Notes under the pieces: generated by a model
The model's database searches: none
Told to the model about the DNA's origin: nothing
Seen by the model: the letters and a program-made list of their open reading frames with translations, nothing else
Made by a program: the position numbers and the translations under genes
NCBI GenBank assembly: GCA_963738625.1
Contig: CAVTXH010000020.1
Location: 434,001-498,000, forward strand
Direction of reading: 5' to 3'
DNA length: 64,000 nucleotides
Source: UBA7672 sp963738625
Lineage (GTDB): Bacteria > Pseudomonadota > Alphaproteobacteria > Caulobacterales > Hyphomonadaceae
Part shown: positions 35,796-43,173 of the stretch, one piece after another
Numbering within the stretch: position 1 is the first letter of the stretch
Layout of the letters: each line of letters starts with the position of its first letter

Positions 35796-36182
35796 ATGCC
35801 TAACAAATGCGATGGCGTGGCCAAGCTGAAGAAGCTCGAGCAGCGCCTGGACCGGCAGTTTTCGGTCCTCGGCATCCAGTTCGGACTCGATGGCGTCATC
35901 GGGCTCGTTCCGGTCGTCGGCGACGTGATCACCAGCGCCATGGGCCTCTACATCATCCTCGAAGCCCGCAAGCTCGGCGCGACACGCTGGACCATGGCCA
36001 AGATGTTGCTCAACTGGGGCATCGACTTCACGTTGGGCGCGCTGCCCGTCGTGGGCGACATTTTCGACATTGCCTTCAAGTCGAACGCCAAGAACCTGCG
36101 CATGCTGATCGCCGACCTCGAAAAGCGCGCGGTCGAGCTTCGCGAAGTGAACCGCGAGCATATGCGCGCCGCTGCGGCCTAA
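35796..36182 (+). CDS. DUF4112 small membrane protein
   Basis: 128 residues from the ATG at 35796. Two hydrophobic hairpins with repeated GLVPVVGDV and GALPVVGDI motifs, the mark of DUF4112 proteins, followed by an amphipathic helix. Role unknown. It converges with the DUF1003 gene; the two stops overlap by four bases. Confidence 0.82.
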   Translation: MPNKCDGVAKLKKLEQRLDRQFSVLGIQFGLDGVIGLVPVVGDVITSAMGLYIILEARKLGATRWTMAKMLLNWGIDFTLGALPVVGDIFDIAFKSNAKNLRMLIADLEKRAVELREVNREHMRAAAA

Positions 36183-36736
36183 CGGCCGAGCCTCGCTTTC
36201 ATCTCGGCAACGTCAGCACACAGCTGCTCCAGCCGCGCGTTGATCGCGTCGGTGCGGGCGAGGATATCGCTTTCCCGCAGCGCATCGAGCTTGTCGTGCA
36301 GCAGCATGATCTCGAGTTCGGCGCGCAGGTTGACGACGTAGTCGTGCTCCGCCGCCGCTCGATCCTTCGCGGCCTGGCGGTTCTGGCTCATCATGATGAT
36401 CGGCGCCTGCACGGCCGCGATCATCGAGAGGATCAGGTTGAGGAAGATGAAGGGGTAGGGGTCGAAGGCGCGGCCCGACAGGGCCAGGATCAGGTTGGTC
36501 GACACCCAGACAACCAGTGTCGCCGCGAAACCGAAGATAAAGCGCCACGATCCGCCGACGGACGCGACCTGATCGGCCATCCGCTCCCAGTAGCTGCGCT
36601 CTTCCGCCATCAACGGGTCGACGCCGCTGGGCTTCTGGTCAGCGATCAGATCGATCACGCTGCGCTTCTGCGCGGTGAGGCTGTCATAGTCGGCGCCCAG
36701 CAGGTCCTGGGCCAGACGGTTGCGTAGATCGTTCAC
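36179..36736 (-). CDS. DUF1003 membrane protein
   Basis: 185 residues. Two membrane helices (about 66-87 and 95-117) with the family sequence PYPFIFLNLILSMIAAVQAPIIMMSQNRQ, then a coiled-coil tail (NLRAELEIMLLHDKLD, INARLEQL). Function unknown; some DUF1003 proteins are linked to ion or cyclic-nucleotide signalling, but nothing here proves it. Confidence 0.85.
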   Translation of the reverse strand: MNDLRNRLAQDLLGADYDSLTAQKRSVIDLIADQKPSGVDPLMAEERSYWERMADQVASVGGSWRFIFGFAATLVVWVSTNLILALSGRAFDPYPFIFLNLILSMIAAVQAPIIMMSQNRQAAKDRAAAEHDYVVNLRAELEIMLLHDKLDALRESDILARTDAINARLEQLCADVAEMKARLGR

Positions 36737-37062
36737 GGCGGCCTCGTTACGGCGCTTTGCTGTAGCATAAGAGCCAACGGAACCTCGTTCGCAAGTCGAA
36801 GTATCCGGCCGAACCGGCCTTGATTCAGGTCAGAGCCATCGAGCGCGCGCAGGATCAGGCTGTCTAGAGCGGCGGACTCGATCCTCGACTACTCGAAAGG
36901 GCTCGGACACACGACGCAGGTCGCGGTCGCAGAGGGTAGACAGGCGGCCTGACGCCTGAGCGTTTTTCTCCCCTGACAGTTTGGCGATGGTTGCAGAAAG
37001 CGAAAAGGCGGAGCCGAAGCTCCGCCTTCTCTTTGTCTGGTCAATGTGCAGTCGAAAGCGGC
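36737..37062. other. Intergenic region upstream of DUF1003, downstream of ctrA
   Basis: About 325 bp. It holds the ctrA terminator at its right end and must contain the DUF1003 promoter. No gene is supported. Confidence 0.5.
37005..37028 (-). terminator. ctrA rho-independent terminator
   Basis: 10-bp perfect stem (AAGGCGGAGC / GCTCCGCCTT) with a four-base loop. On the ctrA strand it is followed by TTTTCGCTTT. Confidence 0.85.
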
Positions 37063-37770
37063 CTAGGCAGCCTGCTCGGCGACGGCGACACGCGGATCCG
37101 GATCGCGCAGCACATAGCCGCGGCCCCAGACGGTTTCGATGAAGTGCTCTCCGCCTGTGGCTTGCGCCAGCTTCTTGCGCAGCTTGCAGATGAACACGTC
37201 GATGATCTTGAGTTCCGGCTCGTCCATCCCGCCATAGAGATGGTTGAGGAACATCTCCTTGGTGAGCGTCGTCCCCTTGCGCAGGGAAAGCAGCTCGAAC
37301 ATCTGGTATTCCTTGCCGGTGAGGTGAACGCGCGAGTTGTTCACTTCGACCGTCTTGGCGTCCAGGTTCACGATGATGTCGCCGGTGCGGATCACGCTCT
37401 CTGCGTGGCCCTTTGACCTGCGCACAATAGCCGTGATGCGGGCGATCAGTTCGTCCTTGTTGAACGGCTTGGTGAGATAATCATCGGCGCCGAAGCCGAG
37501 CGTCTTTACCTTGGCTTCGATGTCCGGGTTGCCCGACAGGATCAGCACGGGCGTGTTCACACGCGACAGGCGGAGCTGTTTGAGGACTTCGTATCCGGAA
37601 ATATCGGGCAGGCCGAGATCCAGAATAATGAGGTCGTACTCGTAGACCTTACCGAGGTCGACGCCGTCTTCCCCCATGTCGGTCGTATAGATGTTGAAGC
37701 CTGCGGCTTTCAGCATCAGTTCGATGCTGCGAGCAACCTGCTCGTCATCCTCGATCAACAAGACCCGCAT
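37063..37770 (-). CDS. ctrA: Cell-cycle master response regulator CtrA
   Basis: 235 residues; the ATG at 37770 has GGAGAG just upstream and starts MRVLLIEDDE exactly like known CtrA, so longer frames are rejected. Receiver domain with phospho-acceptor Asp51 (LILDLGLPDISGY), then an OmpR-type winged helix (LTGKEYQMFELLSLRKG, VFICKLRKKL, VWGRGYVL). It ends in Ala-Ala, the ClpXP-dependent degron type known from Caulobacter CtrA. It controls replication-origin silencing and flagellar, pilus and division genes. ChpT and SciP are encoded in the same window. Confidence 0.97.
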   Translation of the reverse strand: MRVLLIEDDEQVARSIELMLKAAGFNIYTTDMGEDGVDLGKVYEYDLIILDLGLPDISGYEVLKQLRLSRVNTPVLILSGNPDIEAKVKTLGFGADDYLTKPFNKDELIARITAIVRRSKGHAESVIRTGDIIVNLDAKTVEVNNSRVHLTGKEYQMFELLSLRKGTTLTKEMFLNHLYGGMDEPELKIIDVFICKLRKKLAQATGGEHFIETVWGRGYVLRDPDPRVAVAEQAA

Positions 37771-37810
37771 CACGTCTCTCCCGAATCGCGGTCGCCTTGC
37801 GGCGGTGGTC

Positions 37811-37844
37811 GTTAACCCTCGCATTAAGGCAGACTAATCGTTAA
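37811..37844 (-). promoter_or_regulatory. Cluster of CtrA-like TTAA half-sites upstream of ctrA
   Basis: Three TTAA cores within 34 bp (TTAACC at 37811, TTAAGG at 37823, TTAACG at 37840), about 40-75 bp upstream of the ctrA start. They fit CtrA autoregulation as in Caulobacter, but the spacings (8 and 13 bp between cores) are not the exact N7 consensus. Confidence 0.5.
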
Positions 37845-37869
37845 CGGCAGGTTTCGATCCGGCTGGACC

Positions 37870-37911
37870 GATTCAGAATCCTTACCTTGATTCCATGAGT
37901 CGAAAAGAGTC
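37870..37911. promoter_or_regulatory. Five clustered GANTC (CcrM methylation) sites upstream of ctrA
   Basis: GATTC 37870-37874, GAATC 37876-37880, GATTC 37889-37893, GAGTC 37897-37901 and GAGTC 37907-37911, in the ctrA/fliI control region. A sixth (GAATC 37783-37787) sits just before the ctrA start. In Caulobacter a single GANTC in ctrA P1 couples its transcription to replication-fork passage. Confidence 0.75.
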
Positions 37912-37951
37912 GAAAAAAGCCCATAAGCCGGGGTCCTTGTGGATTTCTCGG

Positions 37952-37967
37952 TTAATAGGCCGGTAAC
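37952..37967 (+). promoter_or_regulatory. CtrA-like box upstream of fliI
   Basis: TTAA, seven bases, GTAAC: one mismatch from the TTAA-N7-TTAAC consensus, 66 bp upstream of the fliI start. Confidence 0.6.
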
Positions 37968-38032
37968 CAGAAACACGGCCTGATCACGTTTGACAGGCTT
38001 TCCGGGGCCGAATCCTTACAGGCGACTGCTTC

Positions 38033-39400
38033 ATGCTGGCCTCGGCCATCCGCGATCTGAAAGCGCTGGAGCCGCGCCGTTTCGAGGGCCGGGTGACGGC
38101 CCTTGAAGGCCTCCGGATCGAGGCTGCTGGCCCTGCCGGGGCCCTCAGGCTCGGCGCTTCGGTTCGTTTCGGGTCCGAAGAGGGGCCGCGGGGCGAGCTG
38201 GTGGGGTTCGAGGGCGAACGCGCCATCCTTCTCGCCTGCGATCCGCTGGACGGATTGGGGCCCGGCGCGCCGGTGCTGTTTACTTCCGGTCTCGATACGG
38301 TCCGCCCCAGCGATGGCTGGCTTGGCCGCGTGATCGACGCGTTCGGCGAGCCGCTGGATGGCAAAGGCCCGCTTCGCCACGGCTGGAAGCCGCGGCAGGT
38401 GAGGGCGATCGCCCCCAATGCGCAGTCGCGCGCGCGCGTCGATGAAAAGATAACGCTGGGCGTGAAGGCGATCGACGTGTTCGCGCCGTGCGCGCGCGGA
38501 CAGCGTCTTGGCGTTTTCGCGGGATCGGGCGTCGGCAAGTCCACCATACTCTCCATGCTGGCGCGCGGCGCTGACGCCGAGATCGTCGTCATCGGCCTGA
38601 TCGGCGAACGCGGCCGCGAGGTGCGCGAATTCGTCGAGGACACGCTCGGGCCGGAGGGCCTGAAGCGCGCCGTCATCGTCACCGCGACATCGGATGAAGC
38701 CGCGCCGCGCAGACGAAGGGCCGCCTGGCTGACGCTTGCGGTCGCCGAGCATTTCCGCGACGAGGGCAGGCAGGTGGTCTGCTTCCTCGATTCTGTCACA
38801 CGCTTTGCGATGGCGCAGCGCGAGATCGGCCTTGCCGCCGGCGAGCCGCCGACGACGCGCGGCTATACGCCTTCGGTTTTCGCCGAACTGCCCAAACTGC
38901 TCGAGCGCGCCGGGCCGGGGATCAGCGTCGCCGAGGGCGAGAAACAGGGCCACATCACTGGCCTCTTCACCGTGTTGGTTGATGGCGATGATCATAACGA
39001 ACCGATCTCGGATGCGGTTCGCGCCATTCTCGACGGGCACATCACACTCTCCCGCCACATTGCCGAACGCGGACGCTTCCCGGCGGTCGACGTGCTGAAA
39101 TCCATTTCGCGCCTCCAGCAGGTTCTCCAGACGCCGAAGGAGAAGGAGCTGGCCGTGAAGGCGCGGCGGCTGATGGCGCTGTATTCCAACATGGAAGAGC
39201 TGGTGCGCATCGGCGCGTACGCCAGGGGCGCCGATCCGGAAGTCGACGAAGCCGTCCGCATCTGGCCGCAGCTTGAACAATTCCTGACGCAAGACGTGTT
39301 CGAGAAATCCGTTCCGGCCGAGGCTTTCGCCGGACTGGAAGCGCTGCTGACGCCGCCCACACCCGCCAAACCCGCTCCGCCGAAGCAAGGTCTTAGATGA
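38033..39400 (+). CDS. fliI: Flagellar type III export ATPase FliI
   Basis: 455 residues. F1-beta-like ATPase with Walker A GSGVGKST (164-171), GERGREVREF after it, the Walker B region VVCFLDSVTRFAMAQREIG and the family's APP-like helix near the C-terminus. It powers unfolding and delivery of flagellar subunits to the FlhA/FlhB gate as a hexamer below the export ring. Operon with fliJ (4-bp overlap); divergent from ctrA with a CtrA-like box upstream. Confidence 0.95.
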   Translation: MLASAIRDLKALEPRRFEGRVTALEGLRIEAAGPAGALRLGASVRFGSEEGPRGELVGFEGERAILLACDPLDGLGPGAPVLFTSGLDTVRPSDGWLGRVIDAFGEPLDGKGPLRHGWKPRQVRAIAPNAQSRARVDEKITLGVKAIDVFAPCARGQRLGVFAGSGVGKSTILSMLARGADAEIVVIGLIGERGREVREFVEDTLGPEGLKRAVIVTATSDEAAPRRRRAAWLTLAVAEHFRDEGRQVVCFLDSVTRFAMAQREIGLAAGEPPTTRGYTPSVFAELPKLLERAGPGISVAEGEKQGHITGLFTVLVDGDDHNEPISDAVRAILDGHITLSRHIAERGRFPAVDVLKSISRLQQVLQTPKEKELAVKARRLMALYSNMEELVRIGAYARGADPEVDEAVRIWPQLEQFLTQDVFEKSVPAEAFAGLEALLTPPTPAKPAPPKQGLR

Positions 39401-39810
39401 AGTCGCTGCATACGCTGCTCAAGGTCGCCCAGCGGCGGATGGAAGAGTTTGGCGTCGAGGCTGTCCGCATCGGCCAGCACATCGAGCAGCTGCGCATGCA
39501 GCACGCCGCGATCCTCGCGCGCGAAGAAAGCGAAGTGGCGCTGTCGATTCAGGATCCCTCGCTCGCTTCCATGCTTCCCGCCTATCGCGCCCGCATCAAG
39601 CTGCAGGCAGGCGCGGTGGCGACGGAAATTGGCGAGAAGGAAGAGCTGATGGCCGAGGTTCGCGCGATGCTGAACGCGGCCTATCAGGAGAAGGCGAAGT
39701 TCGAACAGCTGATCGAGCAGGAAGCGCTGCGCAAAGCGACCGAGCGCGCCACGAGGGACCAGGCGGCGCTCGACGAAGTCGCGATCAACCGCGCGGGCTT
39801 CGCGAAGTAG
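39397..39810 (+). CDS. fliJ: Flagellar export chaperone/stalk FliJ
   Basis: 137 residues, almost wholly alpha-helical coiled coil (two long helices, EEFGVEAVRIGQHIEQLRM and ELMAEVRAMLNAAYQEK). It sits where FliJ is expected, four bases overlapping the fliI stop. FliJ is the central stalk of the FliI hexamer and helps couple proton flow at FlhA. Sequence similarity is weak, as is usual in this family, so the call leans on size, helix pattern and position. Confidence 0.85.
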   Translation: MKSLHTLLKVAQRRMEEFGVEAVRIGQHIEQLRMQHAAILAREESEVALSIQDPSLASMLPAYRARIKLQAGAVATEIGEKEELMAEVRAMLNAAYQEKAKFEQLIEQEALRKATERATRDQAALDEVAINRAGFAK

Positions 39811-39938
39811 TTTCCCAGGAATTCGCGTCGCTGGTCGGCTCGCCGGCGGCAAACGCGACGCCGATCGACACAACGATGAAGCCGATGCGGTAGAGGCCGA
39901 ACGATGACGTGAGCTTGCTCCTTGCGGAGCAGGCTGCC
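39811..39938 (-). other. Coding-like fragment between fliJ and the small membrane gene
   Basis: On the minus strand one frame reads SSFGLYRIGFIVVSIGVAF then AAGEP, with G/C-rich third codon positions, like a membrane-helix tail of a lost gene. No start codon was found. A short hairpin (GCTCC / GGAGC, around 39916) precedes it. Confidence 0.3.
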
Positions 39939-40178
39939 TCAGCGCGGCATGCGTTCCGCGTCGGCGCTGCGGTCGAAGGGCAGGTAGGCGCGCGGCAGGC
40001 GATCGTCGAGGTTGAGGTTCAGCGTTCCGCGAAACCTGCTCATGACGAGGCTGATGGCCGCGATGACGACAAGCGCCAGGAAGAGAAGACCGACGATCTT
40101 CAGTGCAACGCCGATGATCAGGGCGGCGACCAGCCCGATGGCGGCGAGGGCGAGAAAGCCGAACACGAGGAACTTCAT
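39939..40178 (-). CDS. Small membrane protein, unknown
   Basis: 79 residues from the ATG at 40178. Two adjacent hydrophobic helices (FLVFGFLALAAIGLVAALII and IVGLLFLALVVIAAISLVM), then a polar tail (NLNLDDRLPRAYLPF). The ATG overlaps the stop of the upstream gene (ATGA), so both are likely translated together. No family recognised. Confidence 0.6.
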   Translation of the reverse strand: MKFLVFGFLALAAIGLVAALIIGVALKIVGLLFLALVVIAAISLVMSRFRGTLNLNLDDRLPRAYLPFDRSADAERMPR

Positions 40179-40858
40179 CGGGCGAATCCATTCTGACTGG
40201 AACACTCTTTGCCCAATGCATGGCGAGGGTCGCGGTTCCGGGCAAGAGGCCGCGTTCCCGCCGGCGTGGCCGGCAGGTCACATATTTTGGTTTCGGAAGG
40301 GAGACGAATGAGGGGCGGCGCGCGGATGCGCTGGCCGGCCCTGGGGCTGGCCGCCGACGATTTTTGTCGCACCCTCCGGAAAATCGTCGTCGTCGTCGAC
40401 GACGGCCCGGCCGGATGCGGCGGGCGCTGAAGCTGCGACACGGCGTTCGTCAGGAGGCGGGCCAGCTTCACGACCAGATGGGCGGAATGTCTCTCGACCG
40501 CGTCGAGACGCTGGAGAGCGCGCTCAAAGCGCCGCTCGATCTCTTCGAGGGAGGGGGCATGGCCGGTAAGGGCGTAGCTCGGGCGGCGGCCTTTCCTGCG
40601 CCTGCGCTTGGGCGTGTGGCCCAGCATCTGACGGGCGCGGATATGGGTGAGGGCCGCGATCATGTCCTCGATCATGATGAGCGAGCCCAGGAGATCGAGG
40701 CGGACAGAGCGGTCCTTAGGGTTCGCCTTGATCCAGGCCCGTGTCTCTTCGTCCGCCAGCGTCCGGGCAAGGCAGCCGATGAACCAGGAGACCAGCTCTC
40801 TTAGGAACAGAGCCGGGTTCAGGGGCAGGAGCACAGAGAGGATCAGCGGCGCAAACAT
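40175..40858 (-). CDS. Hypothetical protein with N-terminal hydrophobic segment
   Basis: 227 residues. The first 25 residues are hydrophobic (ILSVLLPLNPALFLREL), then a helical region (RRFERALQRLDAVERHSAH) and a low-complexity basic/Pro/Thr tail. No domain recognised. Its stop overlaps the next gene's start, which is the best evidence that it is real; the tail may be poorly conserved. Confidence 0.5.
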   Translation of the reverse strand: MFAPLILSVLLPLNPALFLRELVSWFIGCLARTLADEETRAWIKANPKDRSVRLDLLGSLIMIEDMIAALTHIRARQMLGHTPKRRRRKGRRPSYALTGHAPSLEEIERRFERALQRLDAVERHSAHLVVKLARLLTNAVSQLQRPPHPAGPSSTTTTIFRRVRQKSSAASPRAGQRIRAPPLIRLPSETKICDLPATPAGTRPLARNRDPRHALGKECSSQNGFAR

Positions 40859-41329
40859 GACCCCAGTATCGCCTGACGGGGAAGGCGTGGGGACAAGTAA
40901 AAAGTTATCCTACAGCGCCGGAGATGAACTCTGGCGCGGTTTTGCTGGGGTTTGGGGGCTGAAGATTTCTCGAAACTGCAGAGTCATCCGACTGTGTTTT
41001 GCCCGGTCCTCACCGCCGTAGTCCCCCGCGAAGGCGGGGGTCCAGCGCCGACCGCAAGGCTTGTCCTGAATTCGGGCTTCAGGCTTTGGAGCGCTACGCG
41101 CGCATTTTTCCGAAGAGGACTGGGGCCCTTCGCTGTCGCTCCGGGCGTTCACCATTCGGTTTGATCCACCGGATCAAACCGCGCCTGTGGCGCCATGGCT
41201 TACCCCCGCCTGCGCGGGGAACGCGGACCTGAAGGTCCGCTTCCAGTTTGATTGTCTCTCGGAACGCCGCCTCAAAAGCAAACGGCCCGCTCTTTCGAAC
41301 GGGCCGCGTGTTTGAGAAGCCGAAAGACC
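40859..41329. repeat. REP-like hairpin cluster in a gene-free region (41023-41240)
   Basis: Four inverted repeats in about 220 bp: CCCCCGC / GCGGGGG (41023-41040), a perfect 11-bp palindrome CGGTTTGATCC / GGATCAAACCG (41157-41181), CCCCGC / GCGGGG (about 41203-41219), and GCGGACC / GGTCCGC (41223-41240). These look like a composite of repetitive extragenic palindromes common in related genomes. No gene is supported here. Confidence 0.65.
41283..41306 (-). terminator. Terminator after flhG
   Basis: CGGCCCG / CGGGCCG stem with a ten-base loop. On the flhG strand it is followed by TTTGCTTTT. Confidence 0.75.
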
Positions 41330-42169
41330 TCAGGCCGACTTGGCTTCGACGCTTTCGGCGCCGCCGCGGACGAGGGCTTCGGCGATCTGTTGGGCGTCGA
41401 GGGCTGCCTGCGCCTGCGGGTCGATCGAGACGATGGTCTTCTGCTGGCGGATCGCTTCGCGGACTTTGAGGTCGCGGAGGACGATGCCGGCGAGCGGCGG
41501 GCGGAAGCCGAGGAAGGTCTGGCTCGCGCGGGCGAGGGCTTCGTATGTCCTTCGGCCGGCGACGCGGGTGTCGGCCATGTTGATGGCGATCCACGGCTGC
41601 ACGCTGGGAGCGTAGCCGCGCAGCACCTTGATGAAGGCGTAGGCGTCCGTCATCGAGGTGGGCTCGTCATTGGCGACGATGAGGCAGCGGTCGCACGCCC
41701 TTGCGAGGCGCATGACGTTGTCTTCGATGCCGGCGCCGAGATCGACGAGGACCTGGTCGTATTGCAGGGCGAGAGCTGTCAGGCTCGCGGCAAGGCGCGA
41801 GGCCTCTTCCGCCGGCAGGCCCGCGAGCGCGCCCGAGCCGGAGCGGCCGGGCAGGACGTCGAAGCCGATTTCGGATCCGGCGCCGCCATTGACCTTGCAG
41901 ACCGCGTCTTCGAGTTCGACCCAGCCCGCGATCACCGCGGCGAGGTCTGTCTCCGGCGCGATGCCGAGCTGGACGTCGACGTTGGCGAGGCCAAGGTCAC
42001 CGTCCACAAGCAGTGTTCTGCGGCCCATCTTGGCGAAGCACGCCGCGAGGGTCGTTGAAAGCCAGGTCTTGCCGACGCCGCCTTTTCCGGAGGCGACAGC
42101 TAGGACCGAAGCGGGCGCAACCCGTGATCGGGGCGTCTTTCCGTCGGATTTTCGTAACGCGAAGCTCAT
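41330..42169 (-). CDS. flhG: MinD-like ATPase FlhG (FleN/YlxH family)
   Basis: 279 residues. Deviant Walker A GKGGVGKT (28-35), switch region VDGDLGLANVDVQLG and VLVDLGAGIEDNV; the ParA/MinD fold of flagellar-number regulators. In other bacteria it counteracts FlhF and limits the number of flagella. The start overlaps the flhF stop (TAATG). Last gene of flhA-flhF-flhG. Confidence 0.88.
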   Translation of the reverse strand: MSFALRKSDGKTPRSRVAPASVLAVASGKGGVGKTWLSTTLAACFAKMGRRTLLVDGDLGLANVDVQLGIAPETDLAAVIAGWVELEDAVCKVNGGAGSEIGFDVLPGRSGSGALAGLPAEEASRLAASLTALALQYDQVLVDLGAGIEDNVMRLARACDRCLIVANDEPTSMTDAYAFIKVLRGYAPSVQPWIAINMADTRVAGRRTYEALARASQTFLGFRPPLAGIVLRDLKVREAIRQQKTIVSIDPQAQAALDAQQIAEALVRGGAESVEAKSA

Positions 42170-43137
42170 TACGCGGCTCCTTTGAGCAGTTCCGCTTCGG
42201 GTTCGCCGGCCACGAGCAGCCGAGCGATACGGGAGGCCGAAGCAGGCGCCAGTCCGCCACGTACACTAGGCGTCAAACCTAGTTGAGCGATGCTTAACCG
42301 CGACGAAGAAATTGCAGCTATTGCGCCTCCGCGACGACGTACCGCGTCCAGCTTGGTGAGAATGACGCGTCGGCATCCCACGCGGGCGAAGGCCCTGGCG
42401 TTGTCCTCAAGATCCTCGGGATGCCCTTCGGCGCTCATGACCAGCACAGGCTCCACATTCATCCGCGAAATCAGGTCGCTAAGACGTTTCATGTCCGCAT
42501 CGTCGAGCGGGTTGAACGGAGGTCCGTCGATGACAAGTTTGGCCCCGCGATCGTCTGCATCTCTAACTAGGTTGATCAGGTGATCGGGCGAGATCGCATT
42601 GGTTACCGTCACCTTAAGCATTAAGGCGGCCAGGCGATGGACCTGACCCGACGCATCGAAGTCGGCGCAGACCGCCTCGAGCGGATTTTGCGAATCAGAG
42701 AGCAGGGTCGCGATCTTGGCCGTAGCCGTGGTCTTGCCCGAGCCGGGCGGGCCGACGAGGAAGAGCGACTTGTCCGGATGCGGATTGAGCGGGTTGAAGG
42801 TGAGCACGCCTTCAATGCCCACCGACAGCGAGTTCAGCTGCTCCATGCCGGCGCCGAGGCGGCCGCCGGCGGCCGAAACGATGTCGGCGAAGCCATCCGG
42901 CGCCCCGCGCGAGCGCAGGGAAGAGGAGAGCTGGCTCTTGGTCTCGTCGAATTTCGGCCGGGCCTCCGCGAATTTCGGCGTGGCGAGCGTGTTGAACATG
43001 CGCTCGACCGCCGCGCGGATCTCGACGCGGCCGTCTTCGTCCCGCTGCGAGAGGATGACGGCGTCCGGTCCCATTTCGGCGCGAACCTGGGCCATGGCTT
43101 CTTCGACGGTAGAGCCAACGAACATCTTCATTTTCAT
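42169..43137 (-). CDS. flhF: SRP-type GTPase FlhF
   Basis: 322 residues; AGGAG seven bases before the ATG. N-terminal MKMKMFVGSTVEEAM is the FlhF start, followed by a short linker and an NG GTPase domain with GPPGSGKTT (129-137) and TKLD (261-264). The G3 position reads VIDGPPFNPLD rather than the usual DTAG, so its GTPase cycle may differ. It places the flagellum at the pole in other bacteria. 36 bp after flhA. Confidence 0.85.
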   Translation of the reverse strand: MKMKMFVGSTVEEAMAQVRAEMGPDAVILSQRDEDGRVEIRAAVERMFNTLATPKFAEARPKFDETKSQLSSSLRSRGAPDGFADIVSAAGGRLGAGMEQLNSLSVGIEGVLTFNPLNPHPDKSLFLVGPPGSGKTTATAKIATLLSDSQNPLEAVCADFDASGQVHRLAALMLKVTVTNAISPDHLINLVRDADDRGAKLVIDGPPFNPLDDADMKRLSDLISRMNVEPVLVMSAEGHPEDLEDNARAFARVGCRRVILTKLDAVRRRGGAIAAISSSRLSIAQLGLTPSVRGGLAPASASRIARLLVAGEPEAELLKGAA

Positions 43138-43173
43138 CGGCGGACTCCTTTGCGGGTCGTCTTCCTGTTGGCC

